Assembly (NCBI GenBank): GCA_005116835.1
Contig: SWDM01000003.1
Coordinates: 57,203 to 121,202 of the forward strand
DNA length: 64,000 bases
Source: Nitrospira sp.
Lineage (GTDB): Bacteria; Nitrospirota; Nitrospiria; Nitrospirales; Nitrospiraceae
Reading direction: 5' to 3'
Positions 17,436 to 26,333 of the stretch are shown one piece after another. Position numbers and translations under genes: made by a program. A model generated the notes under the pieces. That model was not told the origin of the DNA. It saw only the letters and a program-made list of their open reading frames with translations, and made no database searches. Each line of letters begins with the position of its first letter. Position 1 is the first letter of the stretch.

Positions 17436-18152
17436 ATGATAGCGCCTGAGCCTGGTCCTCGCACGGCGCCTGCTCAGGCCAATGAATGGGGAGCAACCCT
17501 CGCGCTGCTCCCCACCGCCGCAACATTCAGTTTCTACGCCATTCCAACCTCGCTCCAAGAACAGACATGGATCCTGTTCGCGCCACAGATCATCGCCTAC
17601 AGCGCATTAGGATTGTGGGCCTTGCGCAATCACGACTTCATACCGCGCCTTGGGCTGGCGAAAGGGAATGTTTTGCAGGGTCTCCGTTGGGGACTCCTGA
17701 CAGGCCTGCTCCTCGGCTGCCTGAATACCATCATGATTCTGTCGGTCTATCCCCATCTAGGCTATGACATCAATTTCCTCAAGACCACGCTGCATGGCCG
17801 GCTCCCCTTCTTGGTCATGGTCCCCTGGTTCATCTGCAGCATCGCATTCCTTGTGGAACTGAATTATCGAGGCTTTCTTCTCGGACGGCTCGCCGCGCTG
17901 GAATCAAGACTTTGGAGTTCAGCCTTGACCAGACGATTCTCGCCATTCGCCCTCATCGCGAGCGCGATGCTATTTGCATTCGATCCCTTCATGGTCAATA
18001 CTTTTCAACAGCTTCACTGGATCGCCGTCTGGGATGGACTGATTTGGGGAGCGATTTGGTTGCGCACCAAGAATCTCTACATCACCGTCGTGGCTCATGC
18101 GATCGAGGTTCTTGTGATGTACAGCACGGTGAGGTACGCGCTGACCTCATAG
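17436..18152 (+). CDS. CPBP-family-like intramembrane protease
   Basis: 238 aa with about six to seven hydrophobic segments. Features of the CPBP (CAAX protease/Abi) family are present but weakened: VELNYRGFLLGRL resembles the EExxR motif with the first Glu changed to Val, LHW lies in the next helix, and VVAHAIEVLV supplies the final His. Because one catalytic Glu is missing, proteolysis is uncertain. It begins 5 nt after the TolC-family stop and is probably co-transcribed. Confidence 0.55.
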   Translation: MIAPEPGPRTAPAQANEWGATLALLPTAATFSFYAIPTSLQEQTWILFAPQIIAYSALGLWALRNHDFIPRLGLAKGNVLQGLRWGLLTGLLLGCLNTIMILSVYPHLGYDINFLKTTLHGRLPFLVMVPWFICSIAFLVELNYRGFLLGRLAALESRLWSSALTRRFSPFALIASAMLFAFDPFMVNTFQQLHWIAVWDGLIWGAIWLRTKNLYITVVAHAIEVLVMYSTVRYALTS

Positions 18153-18176
18153 GTGTCAACACAGGGAGAATTGAGA

Positions 18177-18515
18177 ATGGGAGAACTCGGCAAGTACGTG
18201 CTGTATTTCCTGCTTGGCGGAACGATCGTGAGTATCTCCACCTACCTTGGATCCCAAGGCCGTTCGTTTCTTGCTGCCTTTGCCAGTACCTTTCCCGCCA
18301 TCACCGGCGCCACCTTCGTCTTGATCTACCTGAACGGAGGCAACGAGGCGATCGTCAGTTACGCAAAAAACTTGCTGTGGTTCGTCCCGCCCTGGATCCT
18401 GTATGTCGTGACCATGATTCTCGCCGTTCCATGGGTCGGGTTTTGGCCTTCCATGGCTCTATCCATGACGCTGTACTTTGGTTGTGTCGGACTCATTAAG
18501 CTCGCAAACAAATAG
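18177..18515 (+). CDS. Small integral membrane protein, GlpM/DUF3147-like
   Basis: 112 aa with four hydrophobic helices. The ATG at 18177 is chosen because GGGAGAA lies 6 nt upstream; the GTG at 18153 just after the previous stop is in frame but has no ribosome-binding site. The pattern of a small four-helix protein with a conserved FASTFPAITG loop resembles GlpM/DUF3147 proteins. The role is unknown. Third gene of the TolC-CPBP operon. Confidence 0.55.
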   Translation: MGELGKYVLYFLLGGTIVSISTYLGSQGRSFLAAFASTFPAITGATFVLIYLNGGNEAIVSYAKNLLWFVPPWILYVVTMILAVPWVGFWPSMALSMTLYFGCVGLIKLANK

Positions 18516-18545
18516 TCTGTGAGCAATCGTGCGACACGGCGGGAA

Positions 18546-19133
18546 TCAAAAAGCAGGGAGGTCGCGGCTGAAGTGCAAGCGATTCATTTCGCTCATCGCC
18601 GACACCAGTTGATCGATGGCGGCTGTGACACAGTGACTCGCGTGATGCGAGGGTCCATTGCTGCCGGTCCAGATATCGGGAGGATGCTCCAGCTCGCAGA
18701 CATTCTCGCAAAACCTTGAAATGGACTGTTTCCAATAGGTCGGATCCGCGGCTTCGTCGAAGATTCGCTCACGGTCCTTCGTAAAAGGCGCATCGAATTG
18801 CTGAGCCCGCATCTGCCACATCTGTTCCATCGCCATCTGCCGTTCAGAGCTAAATGCCAGCCCCGTGGCTTTTTCATTCAATGCGGCAAAGAGCCCCCCG
18901 ATAACCCGCTCGACATGCGGCTCGGGAAATGCGCCGATGCAACCTTGCACGACAAGATACTTGTGAAAGATAAAAACCTCGGCGCTGATCCTGGCCTCAC
19001 TGGCCGAAGGATCGTAGGCTCGCGCCAATTCTTTCATCGCATCGGCAGAAGCGCCTTCAAGGCTCGCGCCCAGTAGCGATGCGAGTTGTCGTCCAAGTCC
19101 CAGGTAATCCACTGGAATAGATGCTTCCGTCAT
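18546..19133 (-). CDS. Hypothetical cytoplasmic protein
   Basis: 195 aa, mostly alpha-helical, no signal peptide and no membrane segment. Two His and several Cys residues (FCENVCELEH, HHASHC) are clustered in the C-terminal third and could bind a metal, but no family was recognised. Convergent with the DUF3147-like gene and divergent from the UvrA-family gene. Confidence 0.6.
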   Translation of the reverse strand: MTEASIPVDYLGLGRQLASLLGASLEGASADAMKELARAYDPSASEARISAEVFIFHKYLVVQGCIGAFPEPHVERVIGGLFAALNEKATGLAFSSERQMAMEQMWQMRAQQFDAPFTKDRERIFDEAADPTYWKQSISRFCENVCELEHPPDIWTGSNGPSHHASHCVTAAIDQLVSAMSEMNRLHFSRDLPAF

Positions 19134-19223
19134 AGAATCTGTTTTTGCTCCTGCGCCGAGCCTAATCGAGGCAAGAGGAAATTGCCAGGAATTTTCCAGA
19201 CGGATCAGGGGAAACGACCCTCC

Positions 19224-19252
19224 TTGAACCTATCAACCCAGATTGCTACGAT
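19224..19252 (+). promoter_or_regulatory. Candidate sigma-70 promoter for uvrA-like gene
   Basis: TTGAAC at 19224-19229, a 17-nt spacer and TACGAT at 19247-19252. The predicted start of transcription would leave a leader of about 25 nt before the ATG at 19283. Pattern match only. Confidence 0.4.
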
Positions 19253-19282
19253 GCCTGACTCTTCTTTCCACGCAACCGATCT

Positions 19283-21949
19283 ATGGCAAGCACAAGACCA
19301 CCCGCTGTTCCTTCCAGCGACCTCATCGTCGAGGGAGCACGGCAGAATAATCTCAAAAATATCTCGCTCCGCATCCCGCACAATCAGGTCACAGCCATCA
19401 CAGGGGTATCAGGATCGGGGAAATCCTCTCTCGCGTTCGACACATTGTTCGCCGAAGGCCAGTGGCGCTATGTGGAATCGCTCTCGACCTATGCCCGTAT
19501 GTTTCTGGACAAGGTCAACCGGCCCGATGTCGATCGGCTGATCAACGTCCGCCCCGCTATTGCGATCGAGCAGAAGAACCCCATCCGCACCGCCCGCTCG
19601 ACGGTCGGGACCACAACCGAAATCGCCGATCTCCTGCGACTCCTGTTCGCCAAAATCGGCCATCCGGTCTGTCCCGATTGCGGCATCGCTGCGCGCAGCT
19701 ACCACCCAACCAGCATCGCGGACGACCTCCTCAGCCTTTGCGCCGGCTCACGGGCAATGATCCTCTTTCCTGTCAAAGCCCCGGTCCCGAAACAGGACCA
19801 GGCCTTTCTGCAATCGCTGTTGCTGCGCGGGTTCACCAGAGTGCAATGCGGCAAAGAGATCCTCGATCTTCACGAAATCCACACCCTGCCGAAAATCAGG
19901 CCGGACCATTTGTATGTGATCCTCGATCGACTGGTGATCCGGAACGACAACCGATCCCGTCTCGTTGAAGCAGTCGAAACCGCATTTCGTGAGGGCGAGG
20001 GCCTCTGTCGCGTCGAGGTCATCGACCAAGACTCCCGCACCTACAGCAGGGACTTTCGCTGCCAACAGTGTGGCAGAACATTCGAACCGATTCGTCCGGT
20101 GCTCTTTTCTTTCAACCATCCGCTCGGCGCCTGTCCGGAGTGTAAAGGGTTCGGCAACATTCTCCGGTACGATCCCGATCTCGTCATTCCAGACCACAGC
20201 AAGTCCCTGGCCCAAGGCGCCATCGAACCCTGGAGCAAGCCCAGCGCCGATTGGTGGCAGAAACAAATGTTCCTCTCCATGAAACGGCGTGGGGTCGACC
20301 TCACGGTTCCCTACAAGGATCTGCCCAAGCCTATCCAGCAGATGCTCTGGCAGGGAGAGGGCAAGCTGGAGGGCGTACAGCAATTCTTCGAGTACTTGGA
20401 AGGGAAACGCTACAAGCTGCATGTGCGCGTGATGCTCAGCCGCTACCGAACCCCAGTCCCCTGCCCAACCTGTAAGGGAACGCGCCTCCGACCCGATGCA
20501 GGCTATGTGAAGATTGCGGGTATGGACATTCATAAACTGTCCGATCTCACGATCGAAGCTGCTGCTGCCTGGGTCACAGCCCTCTCCCTCTCTCCCTATG
20601 AGGAACAGATCGCCCGTGACATTATCCGGCAACTGACGGCCAAACTGGGCTTCCTCCTCCGTGTAGGCCTCGGCTACCTCACACTCTCTCGCCAGACTCG
20701 CACCCTCTCGGGAGGGGAAGCCCAACGGGCCGCCTTAGCCAATCAACTCGGCGCCCGCCTGGTCGGTACACTCTATGTCCTTGACGAGCCGACCATCGGC
20801 CTCCACCCGCGCGATACAGCAACACTCGCCGGCATCCTGCGAGAGCTCGCAGACCAGGGCAATACAGTCGTCGTCGTCGAACATGATCGCCAGATGATGC
20901 TGGCAGCCGACTATCTGGTCGAGTTGGGCCCCTTCTCGGGCGAGAAGGGGGGTGAGGTGATCTGCGCGGCGCCGCAACAGGAATTCATAGCCGACAGGCG
21001 CTCTGTCACGGCACGCTATCTGCGTGGAGATGACGAAGTTTCAGTCCCGCGATTGCGCCGAATTGGAAATGGTAATTTCATCGCGATTGCATGTGCTTGC
21101 GAGAATAACCTCAAGGATATATTCGTCAAATTTCCGCTCGGCATGTTGGTCTGTGTCACTGGAGTGTCAGGGTCCGGCAAGAGCACCTTGGTCGAGGACA
21201 CGCTCTATCGCGCCATAGCTCGCGCCTTTCGTGTCGAATCGCTGCCGATAGGGAAGTTTCGGGCGATCAAGGGCATCGAACACCTGACCGGCATCAAACT
21301 CATCGATCAAGAGCCGATCGGCCGAACGCCGCGCTCGAACCCGATCACCTATCTCAAAGCCTTCGATGAAGTCCGTTCCCTTTTCGCCTCTGAGCGCGAT
21401 GCGCTCCGGCGCGGCCTCACACCGGGCCATTTCTCCTTCAATACCACCGGAGGCCGATGCGACCGATGTGAAGGAAGCGGCGTCGAAAAGCTCGAAATGT
21501 ATTTCTTTGAAGACATCTATGCCACCTGCGAAGCCTGCGACGGAAAACGATTCAAACCGGACGTTCTCTCCATTCGCTATCGAGGGAAAACGATCCATGA
21601 TGTGTTGCAAATGACAGCTGAAGAGGCGCTGGGATTTTTTAGCGGCTCAATCCGCGCTCACCTTGGTCAAGGCCGCCGTCAACGTCGTCTTGCCGTGGTC
21701 CACGTGCCCGATCGTCCCGATATTCACATGCGGCTTCCGCCGCTCATACTTCGCCTTCGCCATACCTCACTCCCTTTCTATAATCTTTCGAATCCCTGTC
21801 CCGACTCGTTTATTTTTCATGCGCGCTCAATCGAGTACGCTCGGCGTGGAGCCCACGACGCGGATCGAACGCGTGACCTCGTCCTTACCAAGGACGTGCT
21901 CTACCAACTGAGCTACGTGGGCCCTTTCTCCGTGAAACGTCAAACGTGA
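19283..21949 (+). CDS. uvrA: UvrA-family excinuclease ATPase, C-terminus lost and replaced by read-through
   Basis: UvrA binds damaged DNA in nucleotide excision repair. The first ATPase half is complete: Walker [10 protein letters not shown] near residue 36, zinc-binding cysteine pairs (CQQC, CPEC), signature LSGGEAQR near 475 and Walker [14 protein letters not shown]. The second half has Walker [12 protein letters not shown] near 632 and the zinc module CDRCEGSG...CEAC. Homology then stops near residue 788 (AEEALGFFS). The remaining ~100 codons are antisense to a tuf fragment, a repeat and tRNA-Thr, so the second LSGGE signature and Walker B are missing. Full-length UvrA is ~940 aa or more. 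The product is probably inactive as a standard UvrA. The divergent sequence suggests a paralogue (UvrA2-like) rather than the main uvrA. Confidence 0.75.
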   Translation: MASTRPPAVPSSDLIVEGARQNNLKNISLRIPHNQVTAITGVSGSGKSSLAFDTLFAEGQWRYVESLSTYARMFLDKVNRPDVDRLINVRPAIAIEQKNPIRTARSTVGTTTEIADLLRLLFAKIGHPVCPDCGIAARSYHPTSIADDLLSLCAGSRAMILFPVKAPVPKQDQAFLQSLLLRGFTRVQCGKEILDLHEIHTLPKIRPDHLYVILDRLVIRNDNRSRLVEAVETAFREGEGLCRVEVIDQDSRTYSRDFRCQQCGRTFEPIRPVLFSFNHPLGACPECKGFGNILRYDPDLVIPDHSKSLAQGAIEPWSKPSADWWQKQMFLSMKRRGVDLTVPYKDLPKPIQQMLWQGEGKLEGVQQFFEYLEGKRYKLHVRVMLSRYRTPVPCPTCKGTRLRPDAGYVKIAGMDIHKLSDLTIEAAAAWVTALSLSPYEEQIARDIIRQLTAKLGFLLRVGLGYLTLSRQTRTLSGGEAQRAALANQLGARLVGTLYVLDEPTIGLHPRDTATLAGILRELADQGNTVVVVEHDRQMMLAADYLVELGPFSGEKGGEVICAAPQQEFIADRRSVTARYLRGDDEVSVPRLRRIGNGNFIAIACACENNLKDIFVKFPLGMLVCVTGVSGSGKSTLVEDTLYRAIARAFRVESLPIGKFRAIKGIEHLTGIKLIDQEPIGRTPRSNPITYLKAFDEVRSLFASERDALRRGLTPGHFSFNTTGGRCDRCEGSGVEKLEMYFFEDIYATCEACDGKRFKPDVLSIRYRGKTIHDVLQMTAEEALGFFSGSIRAHLGQGRRQRRLAVVHVPDRPDIHMRLPPLILRLRHTSLPFYNLSNPCPDSFIFHARSIEYARRGAHDADRTRDLVLTKDVLYQLSYVGPFSVKRQT
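21647..21763 (-). pseudogene. tuf: 5' fragment of tuf (elongation factor Tu)
   Basis: On the minus strand a strong ribosome-binding site (GGGAGTGAGG) precedes an ATG at 21763. The first 38 codons read as the EF-Tu N-terminus: [16 protein letters not shown], then [15 protein letters not shown] (the G1 P-loop region), and stop at a TGA directly after KVSAD. EF-Tu is normally ~395 aa, so over 350 residues are missing. The upstream order tRNA-Tyr, tRNA-Gly, tRNA-Thr, tuf matches the classical tufB operon, so the promoter-proximal part is preserved. The break coincides with the loss of uvrA homology on the other strand. Confidence 0.88.
21847..21922 (-). tRNA. tRNA-Thr (anticodon GGT)
   Basis: A 76-nt cloverleaf with 5' GCCCACG pairing to CGTGGGC, D-arm GCTCAGTTGGTAGAGC, anticodon stem CGTCC/GGACG around TTGGTAA, T-loop TTCGATC and an encoded CCA end. 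It is transcribed toward the tuf fragment. Confidence 0.95.
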
Positions 21950-22015
21950 AACGTCAAGCGATGGAAACCGCCCCGCTATTTTCGTTTCACCCCTCACGTT
22001 TCACGCCTCACGTCT
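21931..22015. repeat. Intergenic word-repeat hairpin (GTGAAACGT type)
   Basis: Left arm of repeated GTGAAACGT/CAAACGTG words (21931-21956), right arm of TTTCAC/CTCACGTTTCACG words (21983-22013). The arms are complementary in a loose, register-shifted way. It fills the space between tRNA-Thr and the tRNA-Gly 3' fragment. Confidence 0.7.
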
Positions 22016-22024
22016 CTTCCTTAT

Positions 22025-22049
22025 TGGAGCGGGCGATGGGATTTGAACC
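22025..22049 (-). repeat. Duplicated 3' end of tRNA-Gly
   Basis: 25 nt identical to the T-arm/acceptor 3' end including CCA of the tRNA-Gly gene (22235-22259), lying 185 nt beyond that tRNA's 3' end in the same orientation. No 5' half exists, so it is not a functional tRNA. Such duplicates are typical right-end scars of integration at a tRNA. Confidence 0.8.
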
Positions 22050-22234
22050 GCACTCCGTCGTCAGCTCAGCCCTGAAACCTGCTTCGCTAACTCCCGCGAA
22101 GGGGCCAGCCCCCTCGCGCGCTCCCCACGAAAGAGGCTCACCCCTTTCGGAATCCCCACTGCCGTGGGTTCAATCTTGCTCTATCCTGTGCCTCGCGCTT
22201 CACGAATAACGATTCACGCCCCCACATCTTCCGT

Positions 22235-22309
22235 TGGAGCGGGCGATGGGATTTGAACCCACGACAGCCAGCTTGGAAGGCTGGAACTCTACCACTGAGC
22301 TACGCCCGC
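22235..22309 (-). tRNA. tRNA-Gly (anticodon TCC)
   Basis: 75 nt. Acceptor GCGGGCG/CGCCCGC, anticodon stem CCAGC/GCTGG around CTTCCAA, T-loop TTCAAAT, CCA encoded. Member of the Tyr-Gly-Thr-tuf cluster. Confidence 0.95.
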
Positions 22310-22315
22310 CTCTTT

Positions 22316-22400
22316 CAGTGCCGAGTGGTCAGTGCTGAGTCCTGAGCACCCGCCCATTCTCTTCTACCGCCCCCACTCAGCACTCACGGCTCAGTACTTG
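22316..22400. repeat. Intergenic word-repeat hairpin (CAGTGCTGAGT type)
   Basis: Left arm CAGTGCCGAGTGG, TCAGTGCTGAG, TCCTGAGCAC (22317-22350) and right arm CACTCAGCACTCACGG, CTCAGTACTTG (22374-22400). Same architecture as the GTGAAACGT elements but built from a different word. It separates tRNA-Gly from tRNA-Tyr. Confidence 0.6.
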
Positions 22401-22407
22401 CCCGCTT

Positions 22408-22492
22408 TGGTGGGCAGGCAAGGATTCGAACCTTGGAAGCCGATGGCAACAGATTTACAGTCTGCCCCCTTTGGCCACTTGGGTACCTGCCC
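22408..22492 (-). tRNA. tRNA-Tyr (anticodon GTA)
   Basis: 85 nt with a long variable arm as expected for tRNA-Tyr. Acceptor GGGCAGG/CCTGCCC, anticodon region CAGACTGTAAATCTG, T-loop TTCGAAT and CCA encoded. First gene of the tRNA-tuf transcription unit. Confidence 0.95.
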
Positions 22493-22885
22493 AAAACTCC
22501 CTGCACCAGACACGATGAAAATCTAAACGTTCAATTTATAATTATCTTTTTCACCCACTCTGATGAAAAAGAAAAAGCACGCCGGTCCACGCACAGCTCC
22601 CCCTTCCTTACCGAATAAGGATGAAGCAACGAGGCTGTGGACACAGCCTTGCTCATGAAACGCTGGATTCTATTGATGAAGTCTGGTGAAGTCAATACCC
22701 TAAAGCATAATTATCTTGCTTTTTTTCAGAATAATATCTATCGGCAAAACTTTCTTAGCGCTATGCCTCCAAAGCCCCCCTATCATAATTCAGCGAACAG
22801 GCCTTCCTAGTCGCATGCCAGACGGACCAAGCTCTCCACTTCAGAGCACCTCACAACCATTTCATAAGCATATAGAAAGGCTACG
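22493..22885. other. AT-rich non-coding region upstream of tRNA cluster
   Basis: No convincing ORF. The part next to tRNA-Tyr is AT-rich (TTCAATTTATAATTATC near 22530) and must carry the minus-strand promoter of the tRNA operon, but no -35/-10 pair with good spacing could be fixed. The remainder holds no recognisable element. Confidence 0.5.
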
Positions 22886-23779
22886 CTATCCACACTGATC
22901 ATGCCGACCACCCTCTTGCCCGAGACCGGAAAAAACACCCTTCACACGGTCCAGGAGGATGGGAGAAAATTCCATGACTTCCTTCATAATCACCATGGCC
23001 TCCTGTTCCGACAACCGCGATGCAGGAGCCAAATATCGTTTTCGCGCAACGGCTCGCTCACCGGAATCCTCCGGCTCATAATATCCACGAAGCGCTCCTT
23101 CTCGATCGGCAATCCTCAGACGACTGACCCATTCATCCTGATTTTTTCCCTGCTTCTGAATCGATCGCCCTGTGCCGCGGCTTAATGCCAACTGGTTCCA
23201 CACGGTCCACCCGATAAACACCGCCCATGTTTCGTTGAGCGCTTCCCAGGATTCACGCTCCGTCAGATACCGCTCCTCAGTTTCTCCCTTCCTCTGCACC
23301 ACCGGCGTAATCAACACCGACCCATAGTGACAATCCTGCTGTACCCTCGCAACAGCGAGCACAGGATTCGACACAGCCTCAGGCGATGCCTCGGCTTCAG
23401 TCACGAGATAGTCGATATAGGCATGGAAGAGTTCGTGAAAGAGGATTTCAATTTCGGCATGGGTGAGTCGTTTGAGTGGACGCAGCATAGCCCCCGCTCC
23501 ATTAAAGGAGAGTGAGCGGTTGAGGACCATCCGATGCTCGCTGGGGTGATATTCGGCAGCATAGCTGCGCAAATCGTCGAACTGAAACTGGACAAAATTC
23601 GGTGGAATTGCCTTGAGGAACTTCGTCGGGAGGCCCATTGCCTGGGCCTCATTGATCAACTGCCCCCATAGCCGGTCAGCTGACGACTCACGCTCTTTCG
23701 AGATTCCCTGATGAGGCAGGAGCAGCAGTCCGCCCATGAGAAGACCGATCGCAACCACTCTGTAGAACGCACGCACCAT
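22886..23779 (-). CDS. Secreted zinc-metallopeptidase-like protein
   Basis: About 297 aa from the ATG at 23779, preceded by AGGATAAG. The longer frame to 23860 is rejected because its extra residues come from an intergenic repeat. Signal peptide MVRAFYRVVAIGLLMGGLLLLP. The motif EILFHELFHAYIDYL carries HExxH (HELFH), the zinc-binding signature of metallopeptidases, with a downstream NETWAVFIGW segment that could supply the third ligand (Glu). Probably a periplasmic or exported protein. The peptidase family is not identifiable and activity is unproven. Confidence 0.65.
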   Translation of the reverse strand: MVRAFYRVVAIGLLMGGLLLLPHQGISKERESSADRLWGQLINEAQAMGLPTKFLKAIPPNFVQFQFDDLRSYAAEYHPSEHRMVLNRSLSFNGAGAMLRPLKRLTHAEIEILFHELFHAYIDYLVTEAEASPEAVSNPVLAVARVQQDCHYGSVLITPVVQRKGETEERYLTERESWEALNETWAVFIGWTVWNQLALSRGTGRSIQKQGKNQDEWVSRLRIADREGALRGYYEPEDSGERAVARKRYLAPASRLSEQEAMVIMKEVMEFSPILLDRVKGVFSGLGQEGGRHDQCG

Positions 23780-23920
23780 CGATCTTATCCTGCATGAGCT
23801 ATAACCATAATGCACAATGTTAAAGGTTGAATGTTCAATTGAATATCGAGAATTACTCATTGAGCATTCCTTGGAAACACGAGGGTGGGCTGCAAGTCTA
23901 GGACAAGCAGAGACACACCA

Positions 23921-24048
23921 GCAGGGCGCTCAAAAAGGCCGTCCAGCAAGGCCGCAGGCGAATCGAAACCGGAGGCGTACCCTCGGAGGGTACGTTGAGG
24001 ATTTCGAGGAGTCGAGAACGAAGCTGGCGGACTTTTTCAGCGCCCTGC
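23921..24048. repeat. REP-like palindrome, copy 1
   Basis: 128 bp bounded by perfect 10-bp inverted ends GCAGGGCGCT/AGCGCCCTGC, with inner arms AAAAAGGCCGTCCAGC and GCTGGCGGACTTTTT and a central palindrome around CCCTCGGAGGG. Homologous to elements at 33318, 34133 and 52744. It begins at the stop codon of the helicase gene (minus strand) and probably folds into a terminator-like hairpin. Confidence 0.85.
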
Positions 24049-26069
24049 TAATGATCGTCGCGGGAATACCAATCCGCATGTCCGCCCTCTTCCACCAAAA
24101 CGAGTTGTTCCAGCAGCGTAGGCGACACTGGGTCCAGGAAACGGGACGGCTTCGACAGGACCATGCCGCTGCCCCTGTCAAACACATTGATCGGGTAGGT
24201 CAAGTACAAATGTCGCTTGGCTCTCGTCACGGAGACATAGAACAGCCGGCGTTCCTCTTCCAGCCCCTCATCCTCACTAAACGAATAAACCGATGGAAAT
24301 CTTCCATCCACAATCCAGATGACGAAGACACATTGCCACTCAAGCCCCTTGGCGGAATGGATCGTGGATAACACCAACCGCTCCTCATCGCGATCGGATG
24401 CCCCGGCGCCGGCGGCATTACCATCCGGCGGTTCCAGCGCGAGATCGGATAGAAATGTTTCGACCGTCTGATACCCCTCCGCGATCGTCTGCAAATGATC
24501 CAGATCCCGCGCGCGCTTGGGATAGTCGTCGTAATGCTCTTTCAGAATCGGCAGGTAGTACTCATAGATATGGCCCACTTGCTCAGCCGGACGAAGATCG
24601 CCTGACCCAGCAAGACTTTCGAGCGTCAAGGCTAAATCCTTGAGCCCTTTCCCCGATCGCCCAGGCATTGCGCGAAGGGCGCCATAGGGATTGTCCGATT
24701 TCACAAGCGCTGCCATAACATCCTGCGCCTTCTTCGGTCCCACTCCTTCGACGAGCATGAGCACACGATGCCAACTCACAGCATCCAAGGGATTCGCCAC
24801 CACACGCATATGGGCCAACAGATCCTTCACATGCGCGGTCTCAATGAATTTCACACCGCCGCGCTTGACGAACGGCAGTCCGCGACGAGAAAGTTCGATC
24901 TCAAGATCGAACGAGTGAAAGCTCGACCGAAACAACACCGCCATTTCATCGAGCGGAACTCCTTCCTCGCGGAGCTCCAGAATCTTTTGCGCAATAAAAC
25001 GTGACTGGGCATTCTCCCCTGCCGCTTCTACTAGAACCGGCAAGGGCCCATCGATCTTCCTCGTAAAGAGATGTTTGCTGTACTTCTCTTTCGCTTCTTC
25101 AATAATGCAGTTCGCAAGATTCAGGATCGGCTGGGTGCTACGGTAATTCTCTTCCAGCTTGTAAATGGTGGTACCGGGAAAGAGCGCTGGAAACTCCATG
25201 ATGTTCTTGAACGTCGCGCCTCTGAAAGCATAGATCGACTGCGCGTCGTCGCCCACGACCATCACGTTCTGATGGGTCGATGCGAGATGCCGGACGACAT
25301 CCGCCTGTAAGCGATTGGTGTCCTGATACTCATCTACCAAGATGTACCGATAGAGGGATGAGATAGTCCGCCGAACTGTTTCGTCTTCCATCAATAGCCG
25401 CCGCAGCAGCACCAACAGGTCGTCGTAATCCACCAGCTGGCGCTGACGCTTCGACGCCTGATATCCCTTTTGCAACTGCTCCAATGCTTCCAGATGGTCC
25501 AAGAAATGATCGAACTCCTCAACGACAATCTCGTCGAGCGGACGTAACGTATTCTCGGACTTGCTGAACATCTCCGCAATCGTCCCCTTACGGGGAAACC
25601 GTTTGTCTTTTTCATTCAAACCCAGCTGCGCACGAACCAAGGCGATCAAGTCTTCGGCGTCGCCCCGATCGAGAATCGTAAAGCCCGGCTCAAGGCCGAT
25701 GGACTTCCCATAGCGCCGGAGCAACATATTAGCCACAGAGTGGAACGTGCCGCCGCGAACACGCTCGCTCCGGACACCGATCAATTCACCAGCCCGTTCG
25801 AGCATCTCCTGCGATGATTTTCGCGTAAAGGTCAACAATAGTATGTGGGACGGATCGATTCCCGAGTCGATCAAGTAGGCCACGCGGTAGACCAAAGTGC
25901 GGGTCTTGCCGCTACCGGCGCCGGCAATGACGAGCGATGGCCCTTCGCCCGCAGTCACGGCCGCAAGCTGCTGACTATTCAGCGCCGCCGCATAATCGAT
26001 GGAGAGTTTCCGAGGAATGACCTCGTCAACCGGTCGTTTGAGCACATAAGTCTTGGTTTCGTGATCCAT
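24048..26069 (-). CDS. UvrD/Rep-type superfamily 1 ATP-dependent DNA helicase
   Basis: A 673-aa SF1A helicase. Motif I GAGSGKT near residue 50, TFTRKSS (Ia), VDEYQDT (II, ~245), GDDAQSIYAFRGA (III), LEENYRST (IV), TIHSAKGLEW (V) and LFYVSVTRAK (VI). Known: 3'-5' unwinding in repair and replication restart; which of UvrD, Rep or PcrA it represents cannot be set from sequence alone. The last codons run into the REP copy 1, which supplies the first base overlap with the stop TAG. No adjacent partner genes. Confidence 0.92.
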   Translation of the reverse strand: MDHETKTYVLKRPVDEVIPRKLSIDYAAALNSQQLAAVTAGEGPSLVIAGAGSGKTRTLVYRVAYLIDSGIDPSHILLLTFTRKSSQEMLERAGELIGVRSERVRGGTFHSVANMLLRRYGKSIGLEPGFTILDRGDAEDLIALVRAQLGLNEKDKRFPRKGTIAEMFSKSENTLRPLDEIVVEEFDHFLDHLEALEQLQKGYQASKRQRQLVDYDDLLVLLRRLLMEDETVRRTISSLYRYILVDEYQDTNRLQADVVRHLASTHQNVMVVGDDAQSIYAFRGATFKNIMEFPALFPGTTIYKLEENYRSTQPILNLANCIIEEAKEKYSKHLFTRKIDGPLPVLVEAAGENAQSRFIAQKILELREEGVPLDEMAVLFRSSFHSFDLEIELSRRGLPFVKRGGVKFIETAHVKDLLAHMRVVANPLDAVSWHRVLMLVEGVGPKKAQDVMAALVKSDNPYGALRAMPGRSGKGLKDLALTLESLAGSGDLRPAEQVGHIYEYYLPILKEHYDDYPKRARDLDHLQTIAEGYQTVETFLSDLALEPPDGNAAGAGASDRDEERLVLSTIHSAKGLEWQCVFVIWIVDGRFPSVYSFSEDEGLEEERRLFYVSVTRAKRHLYLTYPINVFDRGSGMVLSKPSRFLDPVSPTLLEQLVLVEEGGHADWYSRDDH

Positions 26070-26162
26070 AGAGATGGGCGAAGGAATTGATGAGCAGTCC
26101 GGTCATTCAGGGGAAGCGCTGTATAACATACTCTCCGCGGACCTTTCAAAGAGATGGGATGG

Positions 26163-26207
26163 GAGGGAGTGGCCAGGTGCCCTTCTTGCTCGCAGAACGC
26201 GCACGAT
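26163..26207. repeat. Dispersed 44-bp repeat, inverted partner of 28287
   Basis: The sequence from GGGAGTGGCCAGGTGCCC to CGCGCACGAT matches the reverse complement of 28287-28330 with one mismatch. It lies upstream of the helicase gene in non-coding DNA. Confidence 0.75.
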
Positions 26208-26262
26208 GACAAGGATTGGAAGGGATAGAAAGCGAGTCAGGAAGGATTATTTCAGCGGGAAG

Positions 26263-26333
26263 AAAGTGTCAGGAACCATTACTCACCAGTAGTCCACCAC
26301 CGTCAATTCAAACAATGGTTCCTGATACCTTTT
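26263..26333. repeat. Hairpin with 18-bp imperfect inverted ends
   Basis: AAAGTGTCAGGAACCATT at 26263-26280 and AATGGTTCCTGATACCTTTT at 26314-26333 are complementary apart from one or two positions around a 33-nt loop. It abuts the metH relic and looks like the end of a mobile or REP-type element. Confidence 0.65.

Noticed and set aside
21931..22015. Possible CRISPR array in the tRNA spacer
   Set aside because: Repeats are 7-10-nt degenerate words without spacers of constant length, and the two halves are inverted relative to each other.
22050..22234. Additional tRNA or tmRNA between tRNA-Thr and tRNA-Gly
   Set aside because: Only the 3' end of tRNA-Gly is present; no D-arm, anticodon arm or matching 5' acceptor strand was found.
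26070..26262. Riboswitch upstream of the helicase or metH relic
   Set aside because: No cobalamin, SAM or other riboswitch core could be recognised; the sequence is explained by repeats.
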